A DNA stretch of 64,000 nucleotides from Shimia sp. (GTDB lineage: Bacteria; Pseudomonadota; Alphaproteobacteria; Rhodobacterales; Rhodobacteraceae), in assembly GCA_024224295.1 (NCBI GenBank), contig JAAENN010000020.1:1-64000 (forward strand). The letters are read 5' to 3'. Under the pieces are notes generated by a model. The model saw nothing but the letters and a program-made list of their open reading frames with translations. It was not told where the DNA came from and did no database searches. The position numbers and the translations under genes were made by a program. This document shows, one piece after another, positions 24,106 to 33,514 of the stretch (position 1 is its first letter; every line of letters begins with the position of its first letter).

Positions 24106-24716
24106 GCCTCGCCGCCTTCATCGCCGCTGTATCTCTCTGCCTGATGGCCGCCGTCAGCCCCGGCCCTGCCGTGCTCATGGCAGCGCGTGTGGGGTTGCAA
24201 CAAGGCCTCAAGACCGGTGCAACCTTGTCTGTAGGCATCGGCCTTGGCGCAGTCTTCTGGGCTGCTTCCGCCCTTTTTGGGCTGGCCCTCCTGTTTGAAT
24301 ACGCGCCATTCTTGCTGACCGTTTTAAAAATCGGCGGCGCGGCTTTCCTGATCTGGACCGCCTTCAAAATGTGGCGCGCAGCCGATGAACCGTTGGAGGA
24401 CACTGCCACGGATGTCGCGGCCTTGACACCCATCGCCGCCCTCCGCCTCGGCATATGGACCCAGCTTGCCAATCCAAAGCCCGCCGTCTTCTTTGGCGCG
24501 GTTTTTGTCGGCACCGTGCCCACCGACGCCACTCCGCTGGCGCTGGCGCTCCTGTTGGTTTGCATCTTCCTTGGAGAATTCCTTTGGAACACCTCCGTGG
24601 CGCGGCTGTTCTCTCTGGACCGCACCCGCAAAATCTACATCGGCCTGAAACACCTGATTGACCGCGTCTTTGGCGGCCTTCTGGCGGCTCTAGGCGTCAA
24701 GATCGCGGCCACCTAG
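24102..24716 (+). CDS. LysE-family amino-acid exporter
   Basis: A 204-residue inner-membrane protein with about six hydrophobic segments. The LysE/RhtB signature AAVSPGPAVLMAARVGLQQGLKTGATLSVGIGLG is near the N-terminus, and the mid-protein LGIWTQLANPKPAVFFGAVF is the second conserved block. The substrate is not predictable. It overlaps the end of fabI by ATGA and is probably cotranscribed with it. Confidence 0.9.
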   Translation: MSLAAFIAAVSLCLMAAVSPGPAVLMAARVGLQQGLKTGATLSVGIGLGAVFWAASALFGLALLFEYAPFLLTVLKIGGAAFLIWTAFKMWRAADEPLEDTATDVAALTPIAALRLGIWTQLANPKPAVFFGAVFVGTVPTDATPLALALLLVCIFLGEFLWNTSVARLFSLDRTRKIYIGLKHLIDRVFGGLLAALGVKIAAT

Positions 24717-24730
24717 GCCGCGCTCTGATC

Positions 24731-25489
24731 ATGCGCACACTCCTCAAGGCACTCTTCTTTCTGCTCTGCATCACGAGCGCCTTGGGGATGTTCGCACTCT
24801 ACCGCCCACATTACATTCCGCCCCCGATTAAAGAAGCGATCTGGCCACGCGATGACATCGCAATCGTGCGCGCCCGTCAAACACCTGTGCTGAACGCTGG
24901 ATTTGCTTCCTACGACACCACCCTTGGTGCGCCGGTTTATATCCGCATTTTCAAAGAGGAACGCGAGCTGGAACTCTGGGTGCAAACGCCCGCTGACACC
25001 TACGCCCTCTTCAAAACCTATCCGATCTGCAACCACTCCGGCGACCTCGGCCCCAAGCTCAAAGAGGGAGACCGCCAATCGCCTGAAGGTTTTTACACGG
25101 TTACAAAATCCGCTCTGAACCCAAACAGCAGCTACCACCTGTCCTTCAATCTCGGCTTTCCCAATCGGTTTGACCGCGCACAGGACCGCACCGGCAGCTT
25201 TCTTATGGTGCATGGCGACTGCGTCTCAGTCGGCTGCTACGCTATGACCGACCCGGCGATTGAAGAGATCTACGTCGCCGTCGAGGCTGCATTGAACGGC
25301 GGACAAGCCACTGTGCCCGTACACGCCTTCCCTTTTCACCCAACGACCCAGCGCATGGCGAAAGCCTCTGGCCATCAATGGGAAGCGTTCTGGGAACAAC
25401 TTGCCCCCGCCTACCATGCCTTTGCAGCTACCGGCCGCCCGCCTCTGATTGCCATGGATGCCGGCAAATACCTGGTCACCGCTTGGTAG
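24731..25489 (+). CDS. YafK-type L,D-transpeptidase-fold protein
   Basis: A 252-residue periplasmic protein with an uncleaved or cleaved N-terminal hydrophobic segment (residues 5-24). The YkuD/L,D-transpeptidase active site is HGDCVSVGCYAMTDPAIEEIY (about residues 160-180), with His, Ser, Gly and catalytic Cys. The substrate-side TYPICNHSGDLGPKLKEGDRQSPEGFY is typical of the YafK (DpaA) branch, which detaches Braun's lipoprotein from peptidoglycan in E. coli. It follows the LysE-type gene by 14 nt. Confidence 0.9.
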   Translation: MRTLLKALFFLLCITSALGMFALYRPHYIPPPIKEAIWPRDDIAIVRARQTPVLNAGFASYDTTLGAPVYIRIFKEERELELWVQTPADTYALFKTYPICNHSGDLGPKLKEGDRQSPEGFYTVTKSALNPNSSYHLSFNLGFPNRFDRAQDRTGSFLMVHGDCVSVGCYAMTDPAIEEIYVAVEAALNGGQATVPVHAFPFHPTTQRMAKASGHQWEAFWEQLAPAYHAFAATGRPPLIAMDAGKYLVTAW

Positions 25490-25562
25490 GCACGCAAACA
25501 GTTTGCGCCGCCTTTGCGTTCTGCTAGAACGGCTGAAATCTGCGACAAAGGGGTGAGTCCAC

Positions 25563-26081
25563 ATGAGCGAGCGTCTGCCACACGAAAAAGGCTTCCACAT
25601 CAGCTGGGATCAAATCCACCGCGACAGCCGCGCGCTGGCATGGCGTTTGGACGGCAAAGGCCCTGATGATGGTGCATGGAAGGCCGTCGTTGCCATCACC
25701 CGTGGCGGCATGGCCCCGGCGATGATCGTCAGCCGCGAACTGGACATACGCACCGTCGATACCATCTCCGTGAAATCTTACTACTCCGGTGGCGGCGCGC
25801 AGGACAAACAGCGCGAGGCGCAGGTTCTCAAAAGCCCTGACGCCGAGCTCATGGGCGACGGCGAAGGCATCCTGATCGTGGACGATCTGGTGGACTCAGG
25901 CAAAACCCTCGAACTTGTGCGCAAACTGTACCCCAAGGCGCATTTTGCCACTGTGTATGCCAAGCCTGCGGGCGAGCCGATGGTCGACACCTTCATCACC
26001 GGCGTGAGCCAGGACACCTGGATTTTCTTCCCATGGGATATGGCCTTGCAATACGTCGAGCCTTACCGCGGCACCGATTGA
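25563..26081 (+). CDS. gpt: xanthine-guanine phosphoribosyltransferase
   Basis: A 172-residue type I phosphoribosyltransferase for purine salvage. The PRPP motif is [17 protein letters not shown] at about residues 101-117; [20 protein letters not shown] provides the PPi loop, and FFPWDMA the C-terminal hood. Length and the [17 protein letters not shown] start match Gpt rather than Hpt. The ATG is preceded by AAAGGGGTGAGTCC. A terminator follows. Confidence 0.92.
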   Translation: MSERLPHEKGFHISWDQIHRDSRALAWRLDGKGPDDGAWKAVVAITRGGMAPAMIVSRELDIRTVDTISVKSYYSGGGAQDKQREAQVLKSPDAELMGDGEGILIVDDLVDSGKTLELVRKLYPKAHFATVYAKPAGEPMVDTFITGVSQDTWIFFPWDMALQYVEPYRGTD

Positions 26082-26130
26082 TCGCACCGGTTGGTGGGCT
26101 TGCCCCACATCACAACCCGCATTCTTCGGA

Positions 26131-26154
26131 CCGCAGCGAGGCGCCTCGCTGCGG
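26131..26154 (+). terminator. intrinsic terminator of gpt
   Basis: CCGCAGCGAGGC and GCCTCGCTGCGG form a 24-nt perfect palindrome (minimal loop) followed by TTTTCTTTT. It is 49 nt past the gpt stop. Confidence 0.9.
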
Positions 26155-26191
26155 TTTTCTTTTGCCCGCTTTTGCCTGAGAGACTGACCAA

Positions 26192-27367
26192 ATGACCCTC
26201 ACCCGCACCGCCGCCACCTTTGCTCCGCCCGTGATGGAAGCCCGCCGCTGGCTCGACGGCGTGACATTCCCTCCCGAGCGCCCGCTGATCAACGTCAGTC
26301 AGGCCGCGCCTGTTGCCGCCCCGCCGGAACCCTTGCTGCGACACATCGCAGACACCGCACTCAACAAGCCAGAGGCCCACCTCTACGGCCCGGTGCTGGG
26401 CCTACCTGAGCTGCGCGCCGAAGTGGCCGCGCAATGGTCCGCCGCCTACGCAGGAGAGATCGCCCCTGCGCAAGTCGCCATCACCTCCGGCTGCAACCAG
26501 GCCTTCTGCGCCACCCTCACCGCCATCGCTGGGGAAGGTGACGAGGTCATCCTGCCAACACCCTGGTATTTCAATCACAAAATGTGGCTCGACATGCAGG
26601 GCGTCACCGCCGTGTCGCTGCCCACCAACGCGCAACTCCTGCCCGACCCAGAGCACGCGGCCGCCCTGATCACAGAGCGCACCCGCGCCATTGTGCTGGT
26701 CACCCCCAACAACCCGGGCGGCGTCGAGTACCCGGCAGACCTCGTGCGCACCATGTACGACCTCGCTAAATCCCGTGGCATTAGTCTGATTGTCGATGAA
26801 ACCTACCGCGATTTCGACAGCCGAACCGGCGCGCCGCATGACCTCTTTGGCGACCCGGATTGGCAAGACACGCTGGTACAACTCTATTCCTTCTCCAAAG
26901 CCTACCGCCTCACCGGCCACCGTGTCGGCGCCATGGTCGGCAGCATAGAATTGCTAGCAGAAGCCGAAAAGTTCCTGGACACCGTAACCATCTGCCCCAA
27001 CCAACTCGGCCAACATGCCGCGCTCTGGGGTATGCAAAATCTCAGCCAATGGCTCGCAGGCGAACGCGCCGAAATCCTCGACCGCCGCGCGGCAATCACC
27101 GACAATCTGCCCCTGCTGACGGCCCAAGGCTGGGAGTTGCAGGGCGCAGGCGCTTACTTCGCCTATATGAAGCACCCGTTTGTCCTGCCATCCGACCAAC
27201 TGGCGCAGCAACTGGTGCAGAGCCACGGCATCTTGACCCTGCCCGGCACCATGTTCACGCCGGAGGGCGATCAGGCGGGCAAAGACACCCTGCGCACAGC
27301 CTTTGCCAACGTCGACCGCGCCGGAATCGGCGATCTCTTTGCCCGTCTCGCCACGGTCAAAGCCTGA
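26192..27367 (+). CDS. PLP-dependent class I/II aminotransferase
   Basis: A 391-residue fold-type I enzyme. The N-terminal NKPEAHLYGPVLGLPELRAEVA binds substrate. ITSGCNQAFCATL, VLVTPNNPGGVEY, LIVDETYRDF and the PLP-lysine motif LYSFSKAYRLTGHRVGAMVG (about residues 228-247) are in order. It belongs to the aspartate-aminotransferase-like superfamily; the amino donor and keto acceptor are not predictable. It stands alone between gpt and the PpiD-like gene. Confidence 0.9.
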   Translation: MTLTRTAATFAPPVMEARRWLDGVTFPPERPLINVSQAAPVAAPPEPLLRHIADTALNKPEAHLYGPVLGLPELRAEVAAQWSAAYAGEIAPAQVAITSGCNQAFCATLTAIAGEGDEVILPTPWYFNHKMWLDMQGVTAVSLPTNAQLLPDPEHAAALITERTRAIVLVTPNNPGGVEYPADLVRTMYDLAKSRGISLIVDETYRDFDSRTGAPHDLFGDPDWQDTLVQLYSFSKAYRLTGHRVGAMVGSIELLAEAEKFLDTVTICPNQLGQHAALWGMQNLSQWLAGERAEILDRRAAITDNLPLLTAQGWELQGAGAYFAYMKHPFVLPSDQLAQQLVQSHGILTLPGTMFTPEGDQAGKDTLRTAFANVDRAGIGDLFARLATVKA

Positions 27368-27474
27368 CGCACCCACAACACAGGGGCGACACGCCAATGT
27401 GGCTTGCCCCCCCTGCCCCAACCGCGTAGACCTTCGCGGAAGAAACTTGAACGATTACAGGGCGGACATCGGAC

Positions 27475-29316
27475 ATGGCGCAAAGCAAAACCTCCAAAAC
27501 AGCGGTCTGGATTCTTATGGGCTTGCTCATTCTGGGCTTGGGCGGTTTCGGCGCGACCAGCCTCACAGGCACCGTGCGTACCGTCGGCACCGTGGGCGAC
27601 AAAGACATCTCGGTCGACGACTACGCCCGCGCCCTGCAAGAAGAGCTGCGCGCCCTTGAGGCTCAAACCGGCCAGTCGCTGCCATTTGCGCAGGCACAAG
27701 CCTTCGGCATCGACCGCATGGTGCTTTCCCGCCTCTCCACCACCCGCTCGATGGACGCGGAAAACGAGCGCCTTGGCATCTCCATCGGTGACGAAAACCT
27801 GCGCGAAGAGCTGATGAACATTCCGTCTTTCCAAGGTCTGGACGGCTCGTTTGATCGTGACGCCTACAGCTACGCAATTGATCAAGCCGGCATGAACGAA
27901 TCCGAGTTTGAAGACAGCGTGCGCGAAGACACCGCCCGCTCCCTGCTGCAAGGCGCCGTGGTCTCCGGCCTGGTCATGCCAGACATCTACGCCGACACCG
28001 TGATCAAATTTGTCGCCGAAGAACGTGACTTCACCTGGTCCAAACTGACTGCGGACAACCTGACCCGCCCGGTCACCGCGCCAACCGAGACCGAAGTCGA
28101 AGCTTATTACACCGAAAATCAAGACCGCTTCATGCTGCCCGCCACCCGTCAGATCACCTACGCCTGGCTGTCACCTGAAATGATCATCGATCAGGTCGAG
28201 GTGGACGAAACCGCCCTGCAAAACCTCTATGACGAGCGCGACAGCGAGTTTAACCGCCCCGAGCGTCGTCTGGTTGAACGCCTGGCCTTTGCTGACGAAG
28301 CCGCTGCACAGGCCGCGATGGATCAGATCGCAGCGGGCACCGCCACCTTCACAAGCCTCGTCGAAGGCCGCGGCCTCTCCCTGTCAGATGTTGACCTGGG
28401 CGACGTGACCAAAACAGACCTTGGTGAAGCCGGGGAAGCTGTTTTCCTGACACCAGCCAATGGCATCGCCGGCCCGGCTCCGTCCAACCTTGGACCGGCC
28501 CTGTTCCGTGTCAACGGCATCTTGTCCGCACAGACCACCACCTTCGACGAAGCCAAAGAGCTATTGCGCGAAGAACTTGCTGCGGACCGCGCCCGCCGCC
28601 TGATCGAAACCCAGATCGGCAACATCGACGACTTGCTCGCCGGTGGCGCCACGCTGGAAGAGCTGGTAGCAGAATCAGATATGGAGCTTGGCACAGTCAA
28701 CTGGCACCCACTGTCTGAGGATGATCTCGCCGGCTACGAAGGCTTCCGCGAAGTCGCCTCTACTGTGACCGTTGAAGACTTCCCACAAATCGAAGTGCTT
28801 GAGGACGGCGGTATCTTTGCCCTGCGCCTGGAAGGAGAAACCCCAAGCCAGCCTGCCCCACTGTCAGATGTGGCAGAAGACGCCGCGGCAGCCATCACCG
28901 CCGAACGCGCCACCGAAGCTCTTCAAGCTCTGATCGACACGCTTAAGCCGCGCCTGAATGACGGCACCAGCTTCACCTCCTTTGGCTTCACCGCCAACGA
29001 AGAGGTCGAGATGGACCGCGCCGCTTTTGTGCCAAACACACCGCCACAGTTCCTCTCCGAAGTGTTCGAGATGGAAGTGGGCGAACTGCGCACTCTGGAC
29101 AGCGCGGACGGCCTCATCGTGGTGCGCCTAAACGCCATCACGGAGCCCGCAACCGACGATCCAGAAGTTACGGCGCTGAAGGCTGCGATCACCGCACAGC
29201 TGTCCAGCGGCATTTCTCAGGACGTCTTCGCCGCTTATGCGCAGGCGCTGCAAGGCATGTACCCGACACAGATCAATCAACAGGCACTGAACGCGGTGCA
29301 CGTGAACTTCCAGTAA
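27475..29316 (+). CDS. PpiD-like SurA_N/parvulin periplasmic chaperone
   Basis: A 613-residue protein anchored by one N-terminal membrane segment (about residues 11-30, ILMGLLILGLGGFG). SurA_N-like helices follow (SLPFAQAQAFGIDRMVLSRL...FDRDAYSYAIDQAGMNESEFE). A divergent parvulin domain lies near residues 245-360 (GRGLSLSDVDLGDVTKTDLGEAGEAVF), with a second degenerate one after it. It is typical of the alphaproteobacterial PpiD type that helps fold outer-membrane and secreted proteins. The start fits a signal-anchor. trpE follows 15 nt on. Confidence 0.88.
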   Translation: MAQSKTSKTAVWILMGLLILGLGGFGATSLTGTVRTVGTVGDKDISVDDYARALQEELRALEAQTGQSLPFAQAQAFGIDRMVLSRLSTTRSMDAENERLGISIGDENLREELMNIPSFQGLDGSFDRDAYSYAIDQAGMNESEFEDSVREDTARSLLQGAVVSGLVMPDIYADTVIKFVAEERDFTWSKLTADNLTRPVTAPTETEVEAYYTENQDRFMLPATRQITYAWLSPEMIIDQVEVDETALQNLYDERDSEFNRPERRLVERLAFADEAAAQAAMDQIAAGTATFTSLVEGRGLSLSDVDLGDVTKTDLGEAGEAVFLTPANGIAGPAPSNLGPALFRVNGILSAQTTTFDEAKELLREELAADRARRLIETQIGNIDDLLAGGATLEELVAESDMELGTVNWHPLSEDDLAGYEGFREVASTVTVEDFPQIEVLEDGGIFALRLEGETPSQPAPLSDVAEDAAAAITAERATEALQALIDTLKPRLNDGTSFTSFGFTANEEVEMDRAAFVPNTPPQFLSEVFEMEVGELRTLDSADGLIVVRLNAITEPATDDPEVTALKAAITAQLSSGISQDVFAAYAQALQGMYPTQINQQALNAVHVNFQ

Positions 29317-29331
29317 AGAAAGGCCGCCAAG

Positions 29332-30843
29332 GTGGACCTGACTCCCTCGTTTGAAGATTTTGCCAAAGCCTATGAGGCCGGTGAAAATCAGGTAGTGTAC
29401 ACGCGGCTCGCCGCCGACCTCGACACCCCGGTGTCGCTCATGCTCAAGCTTACTGGCGCCCACAAGGACGCCTTCATGCTGGAGTCTGTGACCGGTGGCG
29501 AAGTGCGTGGACGGTATTCCATCATTGGCATGAAGCCCGATCTGATCTGGCAAACCCACGGCACGGAAAGCCGCATCAACCGCACCGCGCGGTTTGATCC
29601 CGAAGGTTTCACACCACAGGAAGGCGATCCGCTCGCCAACCTGCGCGCCCTGATTGCCGAAAGCCGCATTGACCTGCCCGAAGACCTGCCACAGGCCTCC
29701 GCCGGTCTGTTTGGCTACCTCGGCTATGACATGATCCGTCTGGTGGAGCATCTGCCCAACATCAACCCGGACCCGCTTGGCCTGCCTGACGCCTGCATGC
29801 TGCGCCCCTCTGTGGTCGCCGTGCTGGATGGTGTGAAAGGCGAAGTCACCGTGGTCTCCCCGGCATGGGTCAGCGACGGCCAATCAGCCCGCGCCGCCTA
29901 TGCGCAGGCCGCAGAACGCGTGATGGACGCCGTGCGCGATCTCGAACGCGCCATGCCACAGGCCGCGCGTGATCTGGGCGACGCACATGAAGTCTCCCCG
30001 CCAGTCTCCAACTTCACCAAAGACGGCTACTTGGCCGCTGTGGAGAAGGCCAAAGAGTACATCAAAGCAGGCGACATTTTCCAAGTCGTGCCCGCCCAAC
30101 GCTGGACGCAAGACTTCCCGCAACCCCCGTTTGCGCTCTACCGGAGCCTGCGCCGCACCAACCCCTCGCCGTTTATGTTCTACTTCAACTTCGGCGGCTT
30201 TCAGGTGGTCGGCGCAAGCCCGGAAATCCTCGTGCGGGTTTTTGGCGACGAAGTCACCATCCGCCCGATCGCAGGCACCCGCCCCCGTGGCGCCACGCCT
30301 GAAGAGGACAAAGCCCTCGAAGAAGACCTGCTGGCGGACAAAAAAGAACTCGCTGAGCACCTCATGCTTTTGGATCTGGGCCGGAACGATACAGGCCGCG
30401 TCTCCAAGATCGGCACCGTGCGTCCAACCGAGAAATTCATCATCGAGCGCTACAGTCACGTGATGCACATTGTTTCCAACGTCGTCGGCGAACTCGCCGA
30501 AGACAAAGACGCTTTGGATGCTTTCTTTGCGGGTATGCCAGCAGGCACGGTGTCCGGCGCGCCCAAAGTGCGCGCGATGGAAATCATCGATGAACTGGAG
30601 CCTGAGAAACGTGGCATCTACGGCGGTGGCGTGGGCTACTTCAGCTCCGGTGGCGACATGGACATCTGTATCGCACTGCGCACGGCGATCGTGAAAGATC
30701 AAAAGCTCTACATTCAGGCGGGCGGCGGCGTTGTCTACGACAGCGACCCCGAGGCCGAATACATGGAGACCGTGCACAAATCCAACGCCATCCGCCGCGC
30801 TGCCGCCGACGCCGCGCGGTTCACCGGCAACGGGAATTCGTGA
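29332..30843 (+). CDS. trpE: anthranilate synthase component I
   Basis: A 503-residue chorismate-using enzyme, the first committed step of tryptophan synthesis. Active-site blocks are RPIAGTRPRGATPEEDKALEEDLLADKKELAEHLMLLDLGRND (about residues 303-345), ERYSHVMHIVSNV, and AGMPAGTVSGAPKVRAMEIIDELEP. The N-terminal LMLKLTGAHKDAFMLESVTGGEVRGRYSIIG is the feedback-inhibition domain. The start is GTG, after AAAGGCCGCCAAG. Its partner trpG is not adjacent; instead a VOC gene overlaps the stop. There is no room for an attenuator before it. Confidence 0.96.
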   Translation: MDLTPSFEDFAKAYEAGENQVVYTRLAADLDTPVSLMLKLTGAHKDAFMLESVTGGEVRGRYSIIGMKPDLIWQTHGTESRINRTARFDPEGFTPQEGDPLANLRALIAESRIDLPEDLPQASAGLFGYLGYDMIRLVEHLPNINPDPLGLPDACMLRPSVVAVLDGVKGEVTVVSPAWVSDGQSARAAYAQAAERVMDAVRDLERAMPQAARDLGDAHEVSPPVSNFTKDGYLAAVEKAKEYIKAGDIFQVVPAQRWTQDFPQPPFALYRSLRRTNPSPFMFYFNFGGFQVVGASPEILVRVFGDEVTIRPIAGTRPRGATPEEDKALEEDLLADKKELAEHLMLLDLGRNDTGRVSKIGTVRPTEKFIIERYSHVMHIVSNVVGELAEDKDALDAFFAGMPAGTVSGAPKVRAMEIIDELEPEKRGIYGGGVGYFSSGGDMDICIALRTAIVKDQKLYIQAGGGVVYDSDPEAEYMETVHKSNAIRRAAADAARFTGNGNS

Positions 30844-31229
30844 GCGACACCTCCGACACGACAGCTCTTGGCACCGTGACCCCCTATTTCACGGTGCCGG
30901 ACGCCGAAGTGTTTATCCATTTCGCGCAATCCACTTTTGACGCCGAGATTATCAAAGAAGACCGCTACGACAACGGCGTAATCCAGCACGCTCGTCTGCG
31001 TATCGGCCCTTCCGTTCTGATGCTCAATCAGGCCACGGACACCTACCCCGCTAACGCCTCCCAAATGCACATTCAGGTCGCCGACGTAGCTGCGACCTAC
31101 GCCCGCGCATTAAAGCTTGGGGCAACCTCGATCATGGAGCCAAACCTGCGCCCTCACGGCGATCACATGGCGGGCATCGTTGATCCCAGCGGCAACACTT
31201 GGTGGATCGCCAGCGCCGCCCCCTCTTAG
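30840..31229 (+). CDS. VOC/glyoxalase-fold protein, PhnB-like
   Basis: A 129-residue vicinal-oxygen-chelate protein. The start VTPYFTVPDAEVFIHFAQSTF resembles PhnB and related dimeric VOC proteins, and the end PFGDH-like HGDHMAGIVDPSGNTWWIAS is the second beta-alpha-beta-beta-beta unit. Substrate is unknown. The GTG start overlaps the trpE stop (GTGA), so it is coupled to trpE. Confidence 0.85.
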   Translation: MSDTSDTTALGTVTPYFTVPDAEVFIHFAQSTFDAEIIKEDRYDNGVIQHARLRIGPSVLMLNQATDTYPANASQMHIQVADVAATYARALKLGATSIMEPNLRPHGDHMAGIVDPSGNTWWIASAAPS

Positions 31230-31275
31230 AAGCGCTGCAACGCCCTGTGCGTTAATGCTTTTGCGCTCCCAAACG

Positions 31276-31318
31276 CACCTCCGTAAAACAGTCACGATAC
31301 AGACGTAATGCCGACGTG
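31276..31318. repeat. 43-nt dispersed intergenic repeat, copy B
   Basis: It matches 3735-3777 at 37 of 43 positions, all six differences being transitions. It begins CACCTCCGTAAAAC and ends AATGCCGACGTG. It lies between a VOC gene and the 5'-nucleotidase gene, 47 nt after the former. Nothing else in the 253-nt gap is recognised. Confidence 0.75.
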
Positions 31319-31482
31319 GATTTTGCCTCGAGAGCCGAGAGTTATTGCGCAGACATTTGTCCATGTCGTAAAAATTTGTCCACTCGGTCAAATCGCTGTT
31401 ACACTCGCTGCATTATTCCCAAAACAAACCCGCTTTGGCCCCAGCCATGCGGGCAATAGCTATTACAACAGAGAGCACCAAA

Positions 31483-33444
31483 ATGGCCCAATTTACCCTG
31501 TCCCGCCGCCACTTCCTGGCCTCCACCGCTGGCTTCATCGCCCTGCACCCGTTCTCGGCAAATGCTGCACAAAATCAAGCACATCTGCGGATCATGGAGA
31601 CTACCGACCTGCATGTGCACGTCTTCCCGTATGACTATTATGCCGACAAGCCCCGCGACACCGTTGGCCTCTCCCGCACCGCCTCTCTGATCAAAAACAT
31701 CCGTGATGAGGCCACCAATTCGATGCTGATCGACAACGGCGACTTCCTGCAGGGCAACCCAATGGGCGACTACATCGCCTATGAGCGCGGCATGAAAGAA
31801 GGCGACATGCACCCGATCATCACCGCGATGAACGCTGTGGGCTATGACGCCGCCACAATCGGCAACCACGAATTCAACTACGGCATTGATTTCCTGATGA
31901 AATCCATGGCCGGTGCGGACTTCGAAACCGTGCTCTCCAACATCTCTTTGGAGCAAGGCGGCAATGCGCGCGAAGACAAAACCCTGTTCAAACCTTACTC
32001 CATTCTGGAGCGTGAACTCACCGACGGCGCGGGTGAGAAACACTTGATTAAGGTTGGTGTGATTGGCTTTACCCCTCCGCAAGTCATGAACTGGGACCGC
32101 CGTCATCTCGAAGGCAACGTCCAAGCACGTGACATTGTCGAAACCGCCAAAGCCTTCGTGCCACAGATGAAAGAAGAAGGCGCCGACATCATCATCGCGC
32201 TTAGCCACTCCGGCATCGGCGCGGCAGACCACTCCGACGGCATGGAAAACGCCTCCGTGCCGCTCGCAGCAGTGGACGGCATCGACGCCGTCCTGACCGG
32301 CCACCACCACCGCGTCTTCCCCTCCTCCGCCTATGACGGCATGGCAGGCGTAGACGTAGCAAACGGCACCATAATGGGCAAACCCGCGGCCATGGGCGGC
32401 TTCTGGGGTTCCCACATGGGTCTCATCGACTTGATGCTGGAACGCTCTGGAAACGAATGGAAAATTGTCTCTCACAGCACCGAGGCGCGCCCAATCTCCA
32501 AGCGCAACGAGGACCGCTCCATCACTGCGTTGGTGGAAGACCAGCAGAACGTTCTGGACAGTGTTCAGCAAGAGCACGACGAAACCCTAGCCTACGTCAG
32601 ACGTGCCGTGGGCAAAACCGACGCGCCACTGCACAGCTACTTCGCACTGGTGGCTGATGACCCATCGGTGCAAGTCGTCTCGATCGCACAGCTTTGGTAC
32701 ATCGAGCAGATGATGAAAGGCACCGAACACGAAGGCCTGCCCATCCTCTCCGCCGCGGCCCCATTCAAAGCCGGTGGCCGTGGTGGTCCGGAGTACTACA
32801 CCGACGTGGCCAAAGGCGACGTGGCGATCAAAAACGTCTCCGACCTCTACCTCTACCCCAACACCGTCCGCGCCGTACGCGTGACCGGTCAGGAGGTCAA
32901 AGACTGGCTGGAACGCTCCGCAGGCATCTTCAATCAGGTAGAAACCGGCAAAGCCGATCAGGTGCTTCTGAACCCTGAATTCCCGTCCTACAACTTCGAC
33001 GTTATGGACGGTGTGACTTACGAAATCGACCTGTCCCAACCGTCCAAGTTCGACCCGAAAGGCAACATGATCAACGCCGATGCAAACCGCATCTCCAACC
33101 TGATGTTTGACGGCAAGCCATTGGACATGAACGCGGAATTCATCATCGCCACCAACAACTACCGCGCTGGCGGCGGCGGCAAGTTCCCGGGTGCCATGGG
33201 CGATACCATTGTGTTTGAAGGCCCAGACACCAACCGCGACGTGATCGTGCGCTACATCGTGGAAAAAGGCACAATCAGCCCCCGCGCCGACGCCAACTGG
33301 ACTTTCGCGCCGCTGCCCGGCACCTCTGTGCTGTTTGATACCGGCCCCAAGGCGGCCGACTATAGTGACAGCATCGAAGGCGTCTCTATCGAGGCCGCTG
33401 GCGAAGGCCCAGACGGGTTCGCCCGTTTCCGTATCCAGCTGTAA
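31483..33444 (+). CDS. Tat-exported 5'-nucleotidase / 2',3'-cyclic nucleotide phosphodiesterase
   Basis: A 653-residue periplasmic metallophosphoesterase. The N-terminus has a twin-arginine signal, SRRHFLASTAGFIAL, cleaved near ANA-AQ. The metal-site motifs are METTDLHVHVFPYD (residues about 45-58), DNGDFLQGNP, IGNHEFNYG and LTGHHHRVF. The C-terminal 5'-nucleotidase domain includes YPNTVRAVRVTGQEVKDWLERSAG. Family and length fit CpdB-like bifunctional enzymes that release phosphate and nucleosides from nucleotides. The ATG at 31483 is chosen because it begins directly with the Tat signal. Confidence 0.92.
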   Translation: MAQFTLSRRHFLASTAGFIALHPFSANAAQNQAHLRIMETTDLHVHVFPYDYYADKPRDTVGLSRTASLIKNIRDEATNSMLIDNGDFLQGNPMGDYIAYERGMKEGDMHPIITAMNAVGYDAATIGNHEFNYGIDFLMKSMAGADFETVLSNISLEQGGNAREDKTLFKPYSILERELTDGAGEKHLIKVGVIGFTPPQVMNWDRRHLEGNVQARDIVETAKAFVPQMKEEGADIIIALSHSGIGAADHSDGMENASVPLAAVDGIDAVLTGHHHRVFPSSAYDGMAGVDVANGTIMGKPAAMGGFWGSHMGLIDLMLERSGNEWKIVSHSTEARPISKRNEDRSITALVEDQQNVLDSVQQEHDETLAYVRRAVGKTDAPLHSYFALVADDPSVQVVSIAQLWYIEQMMKGTEHEGLPILSAAAPFKAGGRGGPEYYTDVAKGDVAIKNVSDLYLYPNTVRAVRVTGQEVKDWLERSAGIFNQVETGKADQVLLNPEFPSYNFDVMDGVTYEIDLSQPSKFDPKGNMINADANRISNLMFDGKPLDMNAEFIIATNNYRAGGGGKFPGAMGDTIVFEGPDTNRDVIVRYIVEKGTISPRADANWTFAPLPGTSVLFDTGPKAADYSDSIEGVSIEAAGEGPDGFARFRIQL

Positions 33445-33461
33445 GCACTGCGACAAAACAG

Positions 33462-33492
33462 AAAAAGGCCGGGGATTTCCTCGGCCTTTTTA
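33462..33492. terminator. bidirectional intrinsic terminator after the nucleotidase gene
   Basis: AAAAAGGCCGGGG-ATTT-CCTCGGCCTTTTT, with poly-A and poly-T flanks, serves both convergent genes (nucleotidase and the hypothetical gene ending at 33515). Confidence 0.9.
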
Positions 33493-33514
33493 CGCCTGTA
33501 CATGCCTAGCGCGC